Assembly: GCA_023129325.1 (NCBI GenBank)
Contig: JAGMCI010000008.1
Span: 1-64,000 of the forward strand
Direction of reading: 5' to 3'
Length of the DNA stretch: 64,000 bases
From: Caldifarciminota bacterium
GTDB taxonomy: Bacteria; Hydrothermota; UBA3073; JACQXS01; JAGMCI01
The notes under the pieces were generated by a model. That model was not told the origin of the DNA. It saw only the letters and a list, made by a program, of their open reading frames with translations, and ran no database searches. The position numbers and the translations under genes were made by a program. Shown in pieces: positions 1-8,692 of the stretch; within the stretch, counting starts at the first letter, position 1; every line of letters begins with the position of its first letter.

Positions 1-122
1 AGAAGGAGCCTGGCTGTTATACTATAACCTGGGATGCTAAAGAATTTCTATCTGGGATTTATTTTGTAAAGTTTAGTGCTGGGGATTATACTTCTACCAA
101 GAAACTAATTTTAATGAAATAA
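1..122 (+). CDS. C-terminal end of a T9SS cargo protein (5' cut by window edge)
   Basis: Reading from base 3, the last 39 codons give a strand with TITWDAKEFLSGIYFVKF followed by a basic tail TKKLILMK and a TAA stop at 120-122. This matches the last part of the type IX secretion C-terminal sorting domain, which is recognised at the outer membrane and links or releases the protein at the surface. The same ending is seen in five other proteins of this window. The body of the protein lies outside the window, so its function cannot be stated. Confidence 0.75.
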   Translation, partial: KEPGCYTITWDAKEFLSGIYFVKFSAGDYTSTKKLILMK

Positions 123-133
123 ATTTTATCCTT

Positions 134-1012
134 TCACTTCTTTATAGCATAAACTGTTACTATATCTCCGCCAATAATTCTTAATAATGGATAATTTAAA
201 ACAGCTACCATATTTCTCTTAATAATTTTTAGTGATACCTGATTTAGAAGATTTAAACAGCTGTTTCCAATAATTTTCTTAAAGACGAAAAGAGGTAAAA
301 CATTCCCTTCACGCTTATCTATTTTTATTATACTGAATCCAGTTCTTTCTAATAATCGTCTTAATGTATTTATAGAAAAAAAGTATAAATGATATGGCGG
401 TGCAAGCAAGTACCACCTATCTCTGGAAATCTTTGCGCCTATGCTCTCAATATCACCAGTTGAAACAACAAGCAATCCATTAGCTTTCATATATTTATTA
501 GCTTTTAAGAGAACTCTTTTCGGGTCTTTCACATGTTCAATTGTGTCATAAAGAGTGATTACATCGAAATAATTTTTATATTTTTCACCAAGATCTAAAT
601 AACAAAAGTCATCGCAAAATACCTTTAGTCCCTTCTCTTTGGCTAAATTACAAGCATATTCTGAGATTTCAACCCCCTGCGCATCCCAACCATCGTCATT
701 TGCTACTTCCACAAAAAATCCAACTGCGCATCCAATATCTAATAATTTACCTTTCCTGAGATGCAGCGTATTTATTAATTTAATTCTTTTTTTAAACCAT
801 GCAATTCTTTGTTTACGCTCCCCAACATAATCGTTATAAGCGGCACCTTTATAATAATCTATGTTGTAGAATAACGCAGAAGAACTTGGCTGATTTTTTA
901 CAAAAACCAATCCACATCTTTGGCATTTTACAATATCAAATCCGTCTTTTGTATATAAATATTCATTTTCTGATGAACCACAAAGGTTACAGGTAGTCAT
1001 TTGTATAGGCAT
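134..1012 (-). CDS. class I SAM-dependent methyltransferase with N-terminal zinc-ribbon
   Basis: The protein starts with a CxxC ... CxxC cluster (CNLCGSSENEY, then VKCQRCGLVF), followed by a Rossmann methyltransferase domain with motif I LLDIGCAVGFF, an acidic residue at the next strand (VEIS) and motif IV-like DVITLYDTIEHVKDP. This Zn-ribbon plus methyltransferase-11/23 arrangement is common in enzymes that modify sugars or lipids in cell-surface pathways; the substrate is unknown. The frame stays open to 1168, but the extra 52 codons run through two intergenic palindromes (1074-1126), so the ATG at 1012 (or 1000) is the likely start. No Shine-Dalgarno site precedes either. Confidence 0.8.
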   Translation of the reverse strand: MPIQMTTCNLCGSSENEYLYTKDGFDIVKCQRCGLVFVKNQPSSSALFYNIDYYKGAAYNDYVGERKQRIAWFKKRIKLINTLHLRKGKLLDIGCAVGFFVEVANDDGWDAQGVEISEYACNLAKEKGLKVFCDDFCYLDLGEKYKNYFDVITLYDTIEHVKDPKRVLLKANKYMKANGLLVVSTGDIESIGAKISRDRWYLLAPPYHLYFFSINTLRRLLERTGFSIIKIDKREGNVLPLFVFKKIIGNSCLNLLNQVSLKIIKRNMVAVLNYPLLRIIGGDIVTVYAIKK

Positions 1013-1073
1013 TATATGATGTAGTTCCAGAATGTCAAGTAAAAAGCAATTTTTTAAGATTGCCACAAAGACT

Positions 1074-1126
1074 TGTAGGGGCGTATTGCAATACGCCCCT
1101 ACAGTTGTATCCGCCTCAGGCGGATA
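1074..1126. repeat. two adjacent palindromic elements
   Basis: A perfect 30-bp palindrome (TGTAGGGGCG ... CGCCCCTACA, 1074-1103) is followed five bases later by the core CCGCCTCAGGCGG (1111-1123) inside a longer TAT/ATA-flanked palindrome. Both families recur elsewhere in the window. Confidence 0.85.
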
Positions 1127-1196
1127 ATTCTTTTTGTGTACCTTGGTATCTTGGTGATTTTGTGGCATTATTCACAGAGAAAAATAGAGAAATTAG

Positions 1197-1224
1197 TTGA
1201 CTTTGTTAATTTATAGAATATAAT
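1197..1224 (+). promoter_or_regulatory. promoter of acpS, probably leaderless
   Basis: TTGACT and TATAAT are separated by 16 bases. The -10 box ends 7 bases before the GTG start of acpS, placing the transcription start at or next to the start codon. No Shine-Dalgarno site is present. Confidence 0.6.
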
Positions 1225-1231
1225 TGAATAA

Positions 1232-1576
1232 GTGAAGGTAGGAATTGATATTGCAGAAATTAAAAGAATTAGTGAAGTAGTCAGACATTGGGGAGACAAA
1301 TTTCTTAATCGCATTTTTACTAAAAATGAACTTAAAGAATGGAAAGCCCGAGGCAGCAGAACTTCTTTTCTTGCTGGCAGATTTGCTGCTAAAGAGGCTT
1401 TCTTAAAGGCAATTGGGACCTCAGGAATAAGATGGAAAGAGATAGAAGTACTTGGTGGATTGATGGAAAAGCCAGTAATCTGGTTCGGGGGGAAAAAAAT
1501 AGAGGGTGCTGATTTAAGTATTTCTCATACTGAAGAGCTTGCTATCTCAATTGTTATAATTCCAAATAATGCGTAA
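1232..1576 (+). CDS. acpS: holo-[acyl-carrier-protein] synthase
   Basis: AcpS transfers the 4'-phosphopantetheine arm of coenzyme A to the serine of acyl carrier protein, switching on fatty-acid synthesis. The family signatures are all present: GIDIAEI at the N-terminus with Mg-binding Asp6, RIFT near residue 28, the FAAKEAF motif with Glu55, and DLSISHTEELA near the C-terminus. The 114-residue length is normal for the family. The start is GTG, 7 bases downstream of a TATAAT box, with no ribosome-binding site, so initiation is probably leaderless. The neighbours are unrelated in function. Confidence 0.93.
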   Translation: MKVGIDIAEIKRISEVVRHWGDKFLNRIFTKNELKEWKARGSRTSFLAGRFAAKEAFLKAIGTSGIRWKEIEVLGGLMEKPVIWFGGKKIEGADLSISHTEELAISIVIIPNNA

Positions 1577-1590
1577 AGAAACCACGAATT

Positions 1591-1636
1591 ACCTGCCTTT
1601 CCTGCCTCGCCGTCAGGCAGGGCTTTGGCAGGCGGG
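1591..1636. repeat. nested palindromic element of the CCTGCC type
   Basis: An inner palindrome CCTGCCT ... AGGCAGG (1601-1621) lies inside an outer pair ACCTGCC ... GGCAGGCGGGT. It sits between acpS and the next gene. The same family recurs at 22968, 35585, 38301, 53991 and 56855. Confidence 0.75.
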
Positions 1637-1655
1637 TCTTTAGTTAAATCTGTAT

Positions 1656-2144
1656 ATGTTTTTTAAAAAAATCATAAGCTTGAATTACAAAAAAGAAGTG
1701 CCAGTGACTCAGGTATTGAAAAGCCCTGATAGGATTCTTGTCCTTCTGCCACTTGATTTTTATCGGCTTTCATCATTTATCCCAGCCATTACACTGCTCA
1801 GGGACAAACACAAAACAGCACAGATTATAGGAGTCGTGAGAAGAAGAAATTTCTTATTTTTCAGAGAAAGTAATTTATTTGACCAGATTGTATCTTATGA
1901 ATCACCTCCCATGCTCTTATCGCGTCAGTTTTTTAGACTTCGTAAAGCACTGAGGAATACTAAAGCCAGGCTATCTGTAGATTTTAATTTTAAAAGTGAT
2001 TTGTTGAGTTGGCTTGGAGGTGCTACATTAAGAGCAGGTTTACAGAAGTCCCCATTCATAAATTGTAGAGTAAAATTACCTAAACTTTTGAACCAAGAAG
2101 AAAGTGCTCTTCTTCTTGTAAAAACAATATGTATAGGTCCCTAA
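1656..2144 (+). CDS. half-length glycosyltransferase family 9-like protein
   Basis: The 162 residues resemble the N-terminal Rossmann half of ADP-heptose:LPS heptosyltransferases: a start strand DRILVLLPL, a helix with PAITLLRDK, then alternating strands (AQIIGVVRRR, LSVDFNFKSDLLSWLGG) and RAGL. The C-terminal nucleotide-sugar half is missing; full-length relatives are about 350 residues. The frame ends 16 bases inside the next gene. It could be a truncated remnant or a free-standing domain. The start is uncertain because no ribosome-binding site precedes 1656. The similarity is to a fold, so the activity is not established. Confidence 0.55.
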   Translation: MFFKKIISLNYKKEVPVTQVLKSPDRILVLLPLDFYRLSSFIPAITLLRDKHKTAQIIGVVRRRNFLFFRESNLFDQIVSYESPPMLLSRQFFRLRKALRNTKARLSVDFNFKSDLLSWLGGATLRAGLQKSPFINCRVKLPKLLNQEESALLLVKTICIGP

Positions 2145-3256
2145 AAGGTTACTTAATTTTTGCCGGTCTTGCAGTTCTTATTGCCTTTTTAATTTATTCA
2201 CAATATACAGCCAAAGAACTTGAAAAAGAGGCGGCAACTATATCCAGGGTATATGGGAGATTTTGTGCCAGTGCCACTGAGGATGAGACATCGGTCATTT
2301 TTGACGAAATTATTGCCAAAATAAATTTCCCTGTAATTGTTACTTCACAAGGTGGTGCCATTATAGCTGCAAGAAATGTAAAATCTGCAGATAAAGCAAC
2401 TATTTTAAGGCTTGATAAAATGCATACACCTGTTAAAATTGAGTATCGGGACAAAATACTTGCCTTTGTTCACTATGGAGATTCTCGTGCCAGAACACTC
2501 TTAAAGTTTGCTCCTTTTGCAGAGATTTTTTTAGGCATCCTTTTTCTTGCAATTGGTATTATTTGGTTTTACACTCTAAAAAGGAGTGAAGAAAATGCCA
2601 TCTTCGCTGGAATAGCAAAAGAAACTGCTCATCAACTTGGAACACCTATTTCCTCACTTATGGGCTGGCAGGAACTAATAAAAGATAAAAAAATTAAAGA
2701 TAAGTTTTCAGAAGACCTTGAACATCTCAGCGGTGTAGCAACTAAATTCCATAAAATTGGAAATCCTCCTGAATTTGAACTACAGTCTGTGGATAATGTG
2801 ATTAAAGAAGCTGTGGAATATATGAGAGGAAGGATTTCAAAAAATGTAAAAATTGTAGAAAATTATTTGTGTGATTGCGAGATAAGACTTGACAGGGAAC
2901 TATTTTTCTGGGCTATTGAGAATTTAATTAAAAATTCCGTTGACGCAGGAAGCACAGAGATAAAAATATCATCTCTGAAAAACAAACGTCTTAAAATAAA
3001 TGTAGAGGATAATGGTAAAGGTGTGTCCAAAGAATTACGAAGAAAAATCTTCTCTCCTGGCTATGGTTCTAAGGAATATGGTTGGGGGATTGGCCTATCT
3101 CTCAGTAAAAGAATTATAAGAATGCACCACGGGAAAATACTTTATCGTCCAAACCCGTCCCGACACGGAACGGGTCGGGAGAATAAAGGTTCATTATTTA
3201 CAATATTACTTCCTTTTCCCGATGTAAATCGGGATGTGCCTTCAGCACAAAAATGA
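2129..3256 (+). CDS. membrane sensor histidine kinase, probable PorY-type partner of the PorX-like regulator
   Basis: Two membrane helices (about 7-25 and 128-150) enclose a periplasmic region of about 100 residues. They are followed directly by a HisKA-type dimerisation helix with the phospho-accepting His168 in KETAHQLGTP and by a HATPase domain with N box ENLIKNSVDAG (Asn269), G1 VEDNGKG and G2 YGWGIGLSLS. It overlaps the upstream gene by 16 bases and the regulator downstream by ATGA, so kinase and regulator are translationally coupled. Given that the partner is PorX-like, this is likely the kinase controlling T9SS genes. The end of the ATPase domain carries two palindromic insertions (residues 341-352 and about 364-370). 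Confidence 0.85.
   Translation: MYRSLKGYLIFAGLAVLIAFLIYSQYTAKELEKEAATISRVYGRFCASATEDETSVIFDEIIAKINFPVIVTSQGGAIIAARNVKSADKATILRLDKMHTPVKIEYRDKILAFVHYGDSRARTLLKFAPFAEIFLGILFLAIGIIWFYTLKRSEENAIFAGIAKETAHQLGTPISSLMGWQELIKDKKIKDKFSEDLEHLSGVATKFHKIGNPPEFELQSVDNVIKEAVEYMRGRISKNVKIVENYLCDCEIRLDRELFFWAIENLIKNSVDAGSTEIKISSLKNKRLKINVEDNGKGVSKELRRKIFSPGYGSKEYGWGIGLSLSKRIIRMHHGKILYRPNPSRHGTGRENKGSLFTILLPFPDVNRDVPSAQK
3154..3180. repeat. palindromic element inside the histidine kinase gene
   Basis: A GC-rich inverted repeat, CCCGTCCCGAC ... GGGTCGGGA, is read in frame as NPSRHGTGRE between the last two strands of the ATPase domain. The same type is found in intergenic DNA at 15197-15245. Confidence 0.75.
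3217..3234. repeat. second palindrome at the end of the kinase gene
   Basis: TCCCGAT ... ATCGGGA, read in frame as PDVNRDV just before the stop codon. The same palindrome occurs without coding at 47855-47872. Confidence 0.7.
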
Positions 3257-4758
3257 AACGCATACTCTGGATAGATGATGAAATCTCGCTCTTAAAATCT
3301 CTTTGCTTATTGCTTAAAGAACATGGCTATGAGGTCTCAGGTGTCTCAAATGGTGAAGATGGCTGTGACTTGATAAGAGAAAGAAAATTTGACCTCGTGT
3401 TATTGGATGAGATAATGCCTGGCAAAGACGGACTCCAAACCCTAAAATTAATAAGGGAAATTGACCTATCGGTTCCAGTAGTTATGATAACAAAGAGTGA
3501 AGAAGAATCTATGATTGACAAGGCTTACACTCATGGAGTTCAGGACTTTCTTGTTAAGCCATTAAAGCCAAGACAGTTAATCTCTACCTGTAAACGGTTA
3601 CTTGAGAGGGAAAGCCTAATTCGCAAAGCATTCCCTGAAGATTATACGAAATTTTATCAATCAGTAATTCAAAAAATTGGGCTTGATTTGGATTGGAAAG
3701 AGTGGGGAGCTATTTACTTAAATCTTGCGAGATGGGGGATAAAAATTGCCGAAGAACCAGAACTTGAAAGACTTCATAAAGAACTTCTTCGGGAATGTGA
3801 AAAAGAATTTTCAAAATTTGTTTCTTCAAATTATAGTAGCTGGATAGAAGAAAAAGAAGGTCCACCACTTTCAGCAGATGTAGTCTCCAGATTTGTAATA
3901 CCTTATACCACTCAAAGCAAAAAGGTATATTTTATTATTCTTGATTGTCTCAGGTTTGACCAATGGTTTATTCTTAGGCCACTGTTGGAAGAATTTTATA
4001 AAATCAAGGAATCTCTTTATTTCTCAATTCTACCTTCAGCTACTCCGTTTGCCAGGAATGCCATATATAGTGGTCTTTATCCGGGAGAAATTTGTCGTCA
4101 ATACCCTGATTTTTGGAATCCGGAAGAAAATAAGTATGAAAAGGAGCTTTTTTATGCACAACTTAGACACTTTGGAATACAGGGTGGGTATATAAAGGTG
4201 AGAAATCTGAATGAAGAATTAAATTTAAAAAAGTCCCTTTTAAATTTTAAGAATACAAAACTTGTCTCAATTGTAATAAATTTTCTTGACTATCTTGTAC
4301 ATTCAAAACATACATCAGCTGTTCTTGAAGAACTTGCTCCAGATGAACATGGTTTAAGAGAGCTCACTAAAGTGTGGTTTTCAAGGTCAAAAGTTTATGA
4401 AATATTAAAGGAATTAGCTCAAGAAGGGAATCCAATAATACTTACCACTGACCATGGGGCAATTCTTACAAAGAGACCAACAATTATTTATGGTAGCAAA
4501 GCGATATCCCGCAACCTTAGATATAAATATGGACCCGCTTTAAGGTGTGACCCTAAACATACTCTGTTTATAGAAAATCCAAAGGATTATAAATTACCGG
4601 AAGGGTTAAGATATGGGATAGCCAGGGAAGATTATTATTTTATTTATCCAACTCATCCACAACAATATGAAAGAGAATACAAATATACCTTTCAGCACGG
4701 CGGTATTTCAATGCAAGAATTAATCATCCCCTGCATCACTCTCTTGCCAAAAACTTAA
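3253..4758 (+). CDS. porX: PorX-like response regulator with PglZ-type phosphatase domain
   Basis: A receiver domain (about 1-120) has the acidic pair Asp8/Asp9, phospho-acceptor Asp52, Thr80 and Lys102. A helical linker leads to a PglZ / alkaline-phosphatase-superfamily domain from about residue 225: FIILDCLRFDQW (Asp231), PSATPFARNA (Thr264), Asp400-His401 in LTTDHGAI and His482 in QHGGIS, the expected metal ligands and nucleophile. In Porphyromonas, PorX of this architecture and about 515 residues regulates T9SS genes and acts on nucleotide second messengers. The 501-residue length, the coupled kinase, and six T9SS cargo genes in the window support the same role here. Confidence 0.88.
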   Translation: MKRILWIDDEISLLKSLCLLLKEHGYEVSGVSNGEDGCDLIRERKFDLVLLDEIMPGKDGLQTLKLIREIDLSVPVVMITKSEEESMIDKAYTHGVQDFLVKPLKPRQLISTCKRLLERESLIRKAFPEDYTKFYQSVIQKIGLDLDWKEWGAIYLNLARWGIKIAEEPELERLHKELLRECEKEFSKFVSSNYSSWIEEKEGPPLSADVVSRFVIPYTTQSKKVYFIILDCLRFDQWFILRPLLEEFYKIKESLYFSILPSATPFARNAIYSGLYPGEICRQYPDFWNPEENKYEKELFYAQLRHFGIQGGYIKVRNLNEELNLKKSLLNFKNTKLVSIVINFLDYLVHSKHTSAVLEELAPDEHGLRELTKVWFSRSKVYEILKELAQEGNPIILTTDHGAILTKRPTIIYGSKAISRNLRYKYGPALRCDPKHTLFIENPKDYKLPEGLRYGIAREDYYFIYPTHPQQYEREYKYTFQHGGISMQELIIPCITLLPKT

Positions 4759-4761
4759 TCT

Positions 4762-6642
4762 TTAACGAATTAGAATTAACTTCTTTGTTCTTGCTTCTTT
4801 TGACCCTTTACTCTCAATTCTTAACTTGCAAAAATAGACTCCAGCTGGAAATTCTTTTGCATCCCAAGAAACAGCAGTGGTTAGTGGTAAGTTATCAGTG
4901 GCAAGTGAAAAAGATTTGACCAACCTTCCTGATAGGTCATAAATCTGTAGAGAAGCACTTGGCGCTTGACACTTAACACTTATCATTGCAGTTCTGCGGA
5001 ATGGATTTGGAAAAATCTTGAAGTAAAAGTCTTTTGGAGTCAAGAGATCTTCCTCTATTCCTGTCTTTTTGATTGTGAATGTGGAATTGGATTCGGCGTC
5101 GCCATACCTTAGATTGTAACCATGAGCTTCAATCTTTATTTTGCAATTGGTGGCTTCTGTGTCTGGGACTGCCCAGGGCTGTGGTGAATCATCTTGAATG
5201 CCATATGCAATTGTGTCTGTGTATGTATTACCAGAATCAAAAGATAATAAAATAGTTATTGAATCTACTGGTGGTTCGGCGAGCCATCTTATTGTATCAA
5301 TAGTATTACCAGTTAGTTCCTCGCCACCATTGGGGTAAATGACTTCTACTGGTATGGCACGCTCAAAAATAAAGGTCTCAACATCACCAGTATCCTCTAC
5401 ACACTCAGTATAGCCACTTACAACTATTTCACCCCATCCATTTTGATTAAAGTCATAAACACATAATGCCAACCCTATAAATTGGATTCCCTGCTGGTGA
5501 CTTATAAAATTGCGGTCCCAGATTAGTTCAAAGCTATTTGGACCATTGCATCTCCAAATTTCAACTTTCTTCCCATTAGTAAAAACAAGTTCATCAACTC
5601 CGTCGCCATCCACATCACCTGATGCTAATCCGCCGCATCCCCACATTATATTTCCCCCAGGTATTGAAGTGGACCAGACAGGCTCATACTGATTATCACC
5701 AGTAGTCTCAAAAACAGTAAATAAATATCTGAACTGTCCGCCTACATTATTGCAGCCCATCACAATAAATTCTGGCTTCCCATCCTGGTCCATATCATTT
5801 GCTTTTCTATGATGATAAACATTATATGTATCTACGGTATCTTCCCATATAAAATCATAATTATCACCTGTTGTGTGTTCCCAGGCATAAACCTCCCCAT
5901 GCTGACCACCAAAAATGAACTCATTATGACCATCTAAATCAAAATCTCCCCATACCATCTCTCCAAATGTAAGTCCACCTTGTTGAAACACAAGCTCATA
6001 AGAATTATCACCTGTATTCTCATAAATATAAATTTCGTGCCATTGAGAATTTGAGATAAAAAGCTCTCTCTTTCCATCGTTATCAAGGTCAGTTATCTGG
6101 CTTGGCATAACAACAGGGTCAAATGCAGTATTAATTTTCCAGATAGGTTGAGTAGGGAAAGAATTAAATGAAGGACTCTCAAAAACAAATAGTGTTCCTC
6201 CTACTGGCTCAAAGTATTTTGCGACTATTAAGTCTGTTAAACTATCTTCATCAATATATCCCACCGCACAAGGACAAAAGCGATACGGTAGAGAGCATAC
6301 CTTGTAATACTCATTATCGTTCGTATTTTCGTATATATTAGTATATGCACCCGTATTTAACATGATTAACTCATTCTTCAAGTTGTGATTTGTATCAAAC
6401 CAAAGAAGTGGAAAAGAAGGTTGTATGTTTCCGTCCGGTATGTAGAAAACTTCTTTAAACTCCCACAAATTATCCAGCTTTTGAAGAGTATTGCAATATG
6501 TTGAGGAATACACTCTTGAAGTATCCATAATGGGGCTCTGTAAACCTGTCATAGAGTCTTGTGGTCGATAATATCTATCAAAAGAATGAGAAAAAGCAAA
6601 TATAGGGTAAAGAATCAAAGTTAAAAAACATAATTTTCTCAT
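4762..6642 (-). CDS. exported FG-GAP/VCBS-repeat protein with T9SS sorting domain
   Basis: A signal peptide (RKLCFLTLILYPIFAFS) is followed by about seven beta-propeller blades marked by DLDNDGKRELF, DFDLDGHNEF, DMDQDGKPEF and DVDGDGVDEL, typical calcium-binding FG-GAP/VCBS motifs. A Ig-like segment (VIYPNGGEELTGN ... LSFDSGNTY) follows, then the T9SS C-terminal domain (FPNPFRRTAMISV, IYDLSGRLVKS, GVYFCKL, KKLILIR). It is probably a surface or secreted protein; its ligand is unknown. The ATG at 6642 was chosen because GGAGG lies 7 bases upstream; an in-frame ATG at 6648 touches that site. It lies 58 bases downstream of another T9SS cargo gene. Confidence 0.85.
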   Translation of the reverse strand: MRKLCFLTLILYPIFAFSHSFDRYYRPQDSMTGLQSPIMDTSRVYSSTYCNTLQKLDNLWEFKEVFYIPDGNIQPSFPLLWFDTNHNLKNELIMLNTGAYTNIYENTNDNEYYKVCSLPYRFCPCAVGYIDEDSLTDLIVAKYFEPVGGTLFVFESPSFNSFPTQPIWKINTAFDPVVMPSQITDLDNDGKRELFISNSQWHEIYIYENTGDNSYELVFQQGGLTFGEMVWGDFDLDGHNEFIFGGQHGEVYAWEHTTGDNYDFIWEDTVDTYNVYHHRKANDMDQDGKPEFIVMGCNNVGGQFRYLFTVFETTGDNQYEPVWSTSIPGGNIMWGCGGLASGDVDGDGVDELVFTNGKKVEIWRCNGPNSFELIWDRNFISHQQGIQFIGLALCVYDFNQNGWGEIVVSGYTECVEDTGDVETFIFERAIPVEVIYPNGGEELTGNTIDTIRWLAEPPVDSITILLSFDSGNTYTDTIAYGIQDDSPQPWAVPDTEATNCKIKIEAHGYNLRYGDAESNSTFTIKKTGIEEDLLTPKDFYFKIFPNPFRRTAMISVKCQAPSASLQIYDLSGRLVKSFSLATDNLPLTTAVSWDAKEFPAGVYFCKLRIESKGSKEARTKKLILIR

Positions 6643-6664
6643 TTTCATACCTCCTGAAAGGTCA

Positions 6665-6694
6665 GCGAGGAGGGTGATAGGACCCTCCCCGCTA
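6665..6694. repeat. hairpin between two T9SS cargo genes
   Basis: GCGAGGAGGGT ... ACCCTCCCCGC forms a long GC-rich hairpin between the stop of the upstream gene and the ribosome-binding site of the next. There is no T run, so it is not a standard terminator; it may stabilise the upstream message or be another palindromic element. Confidence 0.55.
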
Positions 6695-6700
6695 TGAGTT

Positions 6701-8692
6701 CTATCTCAGAACAATAACCTTCTTGGCTTCAGTAGAATTATCAGTCTGTAATCTGCAGAAATAAATTCCATTTGAGACTTCTCTTCCATAATCGTCTTTA
6801 CCGTCCCAGTTGACTGTTTTGATTCCACTTTGCTTTTCTGCATCTATAAGAGTTCTTACCGCTCTTCCTGTTACATCATATACCCTCAGAGTAATATGTG
6901 ATGGTGTCGTCAACTCATATTTAATGGTCGCAGATTGGGTCAGAGGATTAGGAAAAATTCGAAGGTGTGTTATAGAAGATTTTCCACTTCCTGCACATTG
7001 TGCACCACCAGTGCCACCTATCCTTTCATACTGATAGAGTATAATCTTTTCTACTGATGCAAAATCACCGGTTAGTCGCTTTGCAGTGAGTATAACTTCT
7101 TGGTCATCTTTATAACAGGAAAGCGGTATAATCATACTAACAGTATCTGGGACACCTGTCTTGAGTTTCAATACTCTTGCCATTTCTCCATCTGCCTTGA
7201 CTTGTGAATTCCATTGGTTTCCTTTTATTGGTTCTTCATGATGCCCAATAACCTCAAGCTCATAATCATAATCCGGATTTAAGTGAGGCAGTCTGTATTT
7301 AAGTTCAGTGGCTGAATAATCAACCGAATGTTCAGGATATTGAATGTATCCCTCACGCTCAAGACAATAAGGAGATGCGTCTTCTAACCCACAATCAACA
7401 TCATAATATGAACCAGCTTTCACTCCAACAATAGTTATGCACATAACTGAACAGGGTCTCGTGTAAATATCTCCCCCATCTGAAGGTCGCCGAGTATAAG
7501 CAATATATAGCTCATTCTTTTTCTTAGCTTGCTTATATTGAGCCTGTGGAAATAGATTCCAGCCTGCTGGGTCATCAGTAGCTGGCTTCGGAGCACTGGA
7601 AAGGTCTGTTTTTCTGTAAAATATCTGGTAAGTGCTGTCAGCAAGATGCTCGCCCCAGACTACATATTCCGCATTTTCAGTAAGATGAGGCATCCCAGAA
7701 TAATAGGCAGGAGTATTAGAAACATTCTTCGCAGGTAAAGGATCCCACCAACCAGTCTCAAGGTTTTTCCCTCTTAACTTCACCTCATCTTCTTCAGACC
7801 AAACAACAGTTACAGTTGGAATAGGTGCAGGTATATATTCAATATAAGGCTCTTTGGAATCAATATCTGGTGTTTCCGAAATATTAAATGGTGTAGACCA
7901 CTCTGTCCCAGTCCACTCTGTGTAATAGATATCATTATTACCGTCCTTGACAGCCTCCCCGTCCCCATCTCCCTTACCATACACAATATGCGGGTATCCA
8001 TTTGCATCAATTGTCATTGAAGGTTCTGGATAATATATGCAAGTGGGCTTAGGGTTAAACCAATCTGGTGGCAGAGAATCTAATACTGTCCAATTGACAT
8101 CTCCTGGACCCGTAGCTGTGATAGGGCAATATCCATAACACAACTTCCAATACCTGCCATACCATCTTGAAACTGGACTTATGGGAGTACAATAACGAAG
8201 ATTTCGGTTAATAAGAATATGCACAATATTATTCTTTATCTTAATCGTAGCATCTGAGGGATACACATCTCCAACTGTAGAGAGCGATGTTAACTCCACC
8301 CTGTCAGTCCAGTTTCCACTTATCCTTCTTCGGAGAGATAGTACCCATTTTCTTGGCCTGCTTCCAGCTCCAGGACCTAATGCGAGCAACTCAGTCGTGC
8401 TGTCATATACAACGCAAGGGTTGCCATCAACATCAAGTGCAAGTCCACATCCACGTCCACGTCCTACAATTTCAGGAGAACTCCATACTCCACCTGTAAA
8501 ATGACTGTAATAAATAGTATCTGGGTTCCACTCAAATGCCTTTATATAAATCAGGCGAAGGTTAGCTCCGTCTCTAACAAGCTTTGTTGAATGGGCAGTT
8601 GCATACCAGCGGCAAGTATCATCAACTACAGTACCATAAACTACACTTCCCAGAAAAAGAGAAGCCATTAAAAATCCTTTTATATACTTCAT
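6701..8692 (-). CDS. exported beta-propeller-like protein with T9SS sorting domain
   Basis: A signal peptide (MKYIKGFLMASLFLGSVVYG) precedes about 400 residues of sialidase/BNR-like repeats (strands such as LRLIYIKAFEWNPDTIYYS, GCGLALDVDGNPCVVYDS, PHIVYGKGDGD, and VVWSEEDEVKLRGKN), then a beta-sandwich region and the T9SS sorting domain (FPNPLTQSATIKYEL, VYDVTGRAVRTL, NGIYFCRL, KKVIVLR). The strong site GAAGGAGG precedes the ATG. The upstream DNA carries a palindrome at 8706-8729. The gene is followed at once by a second T9SS cargo gene on the same strand, so the two may be cotranscribed. Confidence 0.83.
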   Translation of the reverse strand: MKYIKGFLMASLFLGSVVYGTVVDDTCRWYATAHSTKLVRDGANLRLIYIKAFEWNPDTIYYSHFTGGVWSSPEIVGRGRGCGLALDVDGNPCVVYDSTTELLALGPGAGSRPRKWVLSLRRRISGNWTDRVELTSLSTVGDVYPSDATIKIKNNIVHILINRNLRYCTPISPVSRWYGRYWKLCYGYCPITATGPGDVNWTVLDSLPPDWFNPKPTCIYYPEPSMTIDANGYPHIVYGKGDGDGEAVKDGNNDIYYTEWTGTEWSTPFNISETPDIDSKEPYIEYIPAPIPTVTVVWSEEDEVKLRGKNLETGWWDPLPAKNVSNTPAYYSGMPHLTENAEYVVWGEHLADSTYQIFYRKTDLSSAPKPATDDPAGWNLFPQAQYKQAKKKNELYIAYTRRPSDGGDIYTRPCSVMCITIVGVKAGSYYDVDCGLEDASPYCLEREGYIQYPEHSVDYSATELKYRLPHLNPDYDYELEVIGHHEEPIKGNQWNSQVKADGEMARVLKLKTGVPDTVSMIIPLSCYKDDQEVILTAKRLTGDFASVEKIILYQYERIGGTGGAQCAGSGKSSITHLRIFPNPLTQSATIKYELTTPSHITLRVYDVTGRAVRTLIDAEKQSGIKTVNWDGKDDYGREVSNGIYFCRLQTDNSTEAKKVIVLR

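Noticed and set aside
6665-6694. Intrinsic terminator between two T9SS genes
   Set aside because: The hairpin is strong but is followed by a ribosome-binding site and not by a T run.
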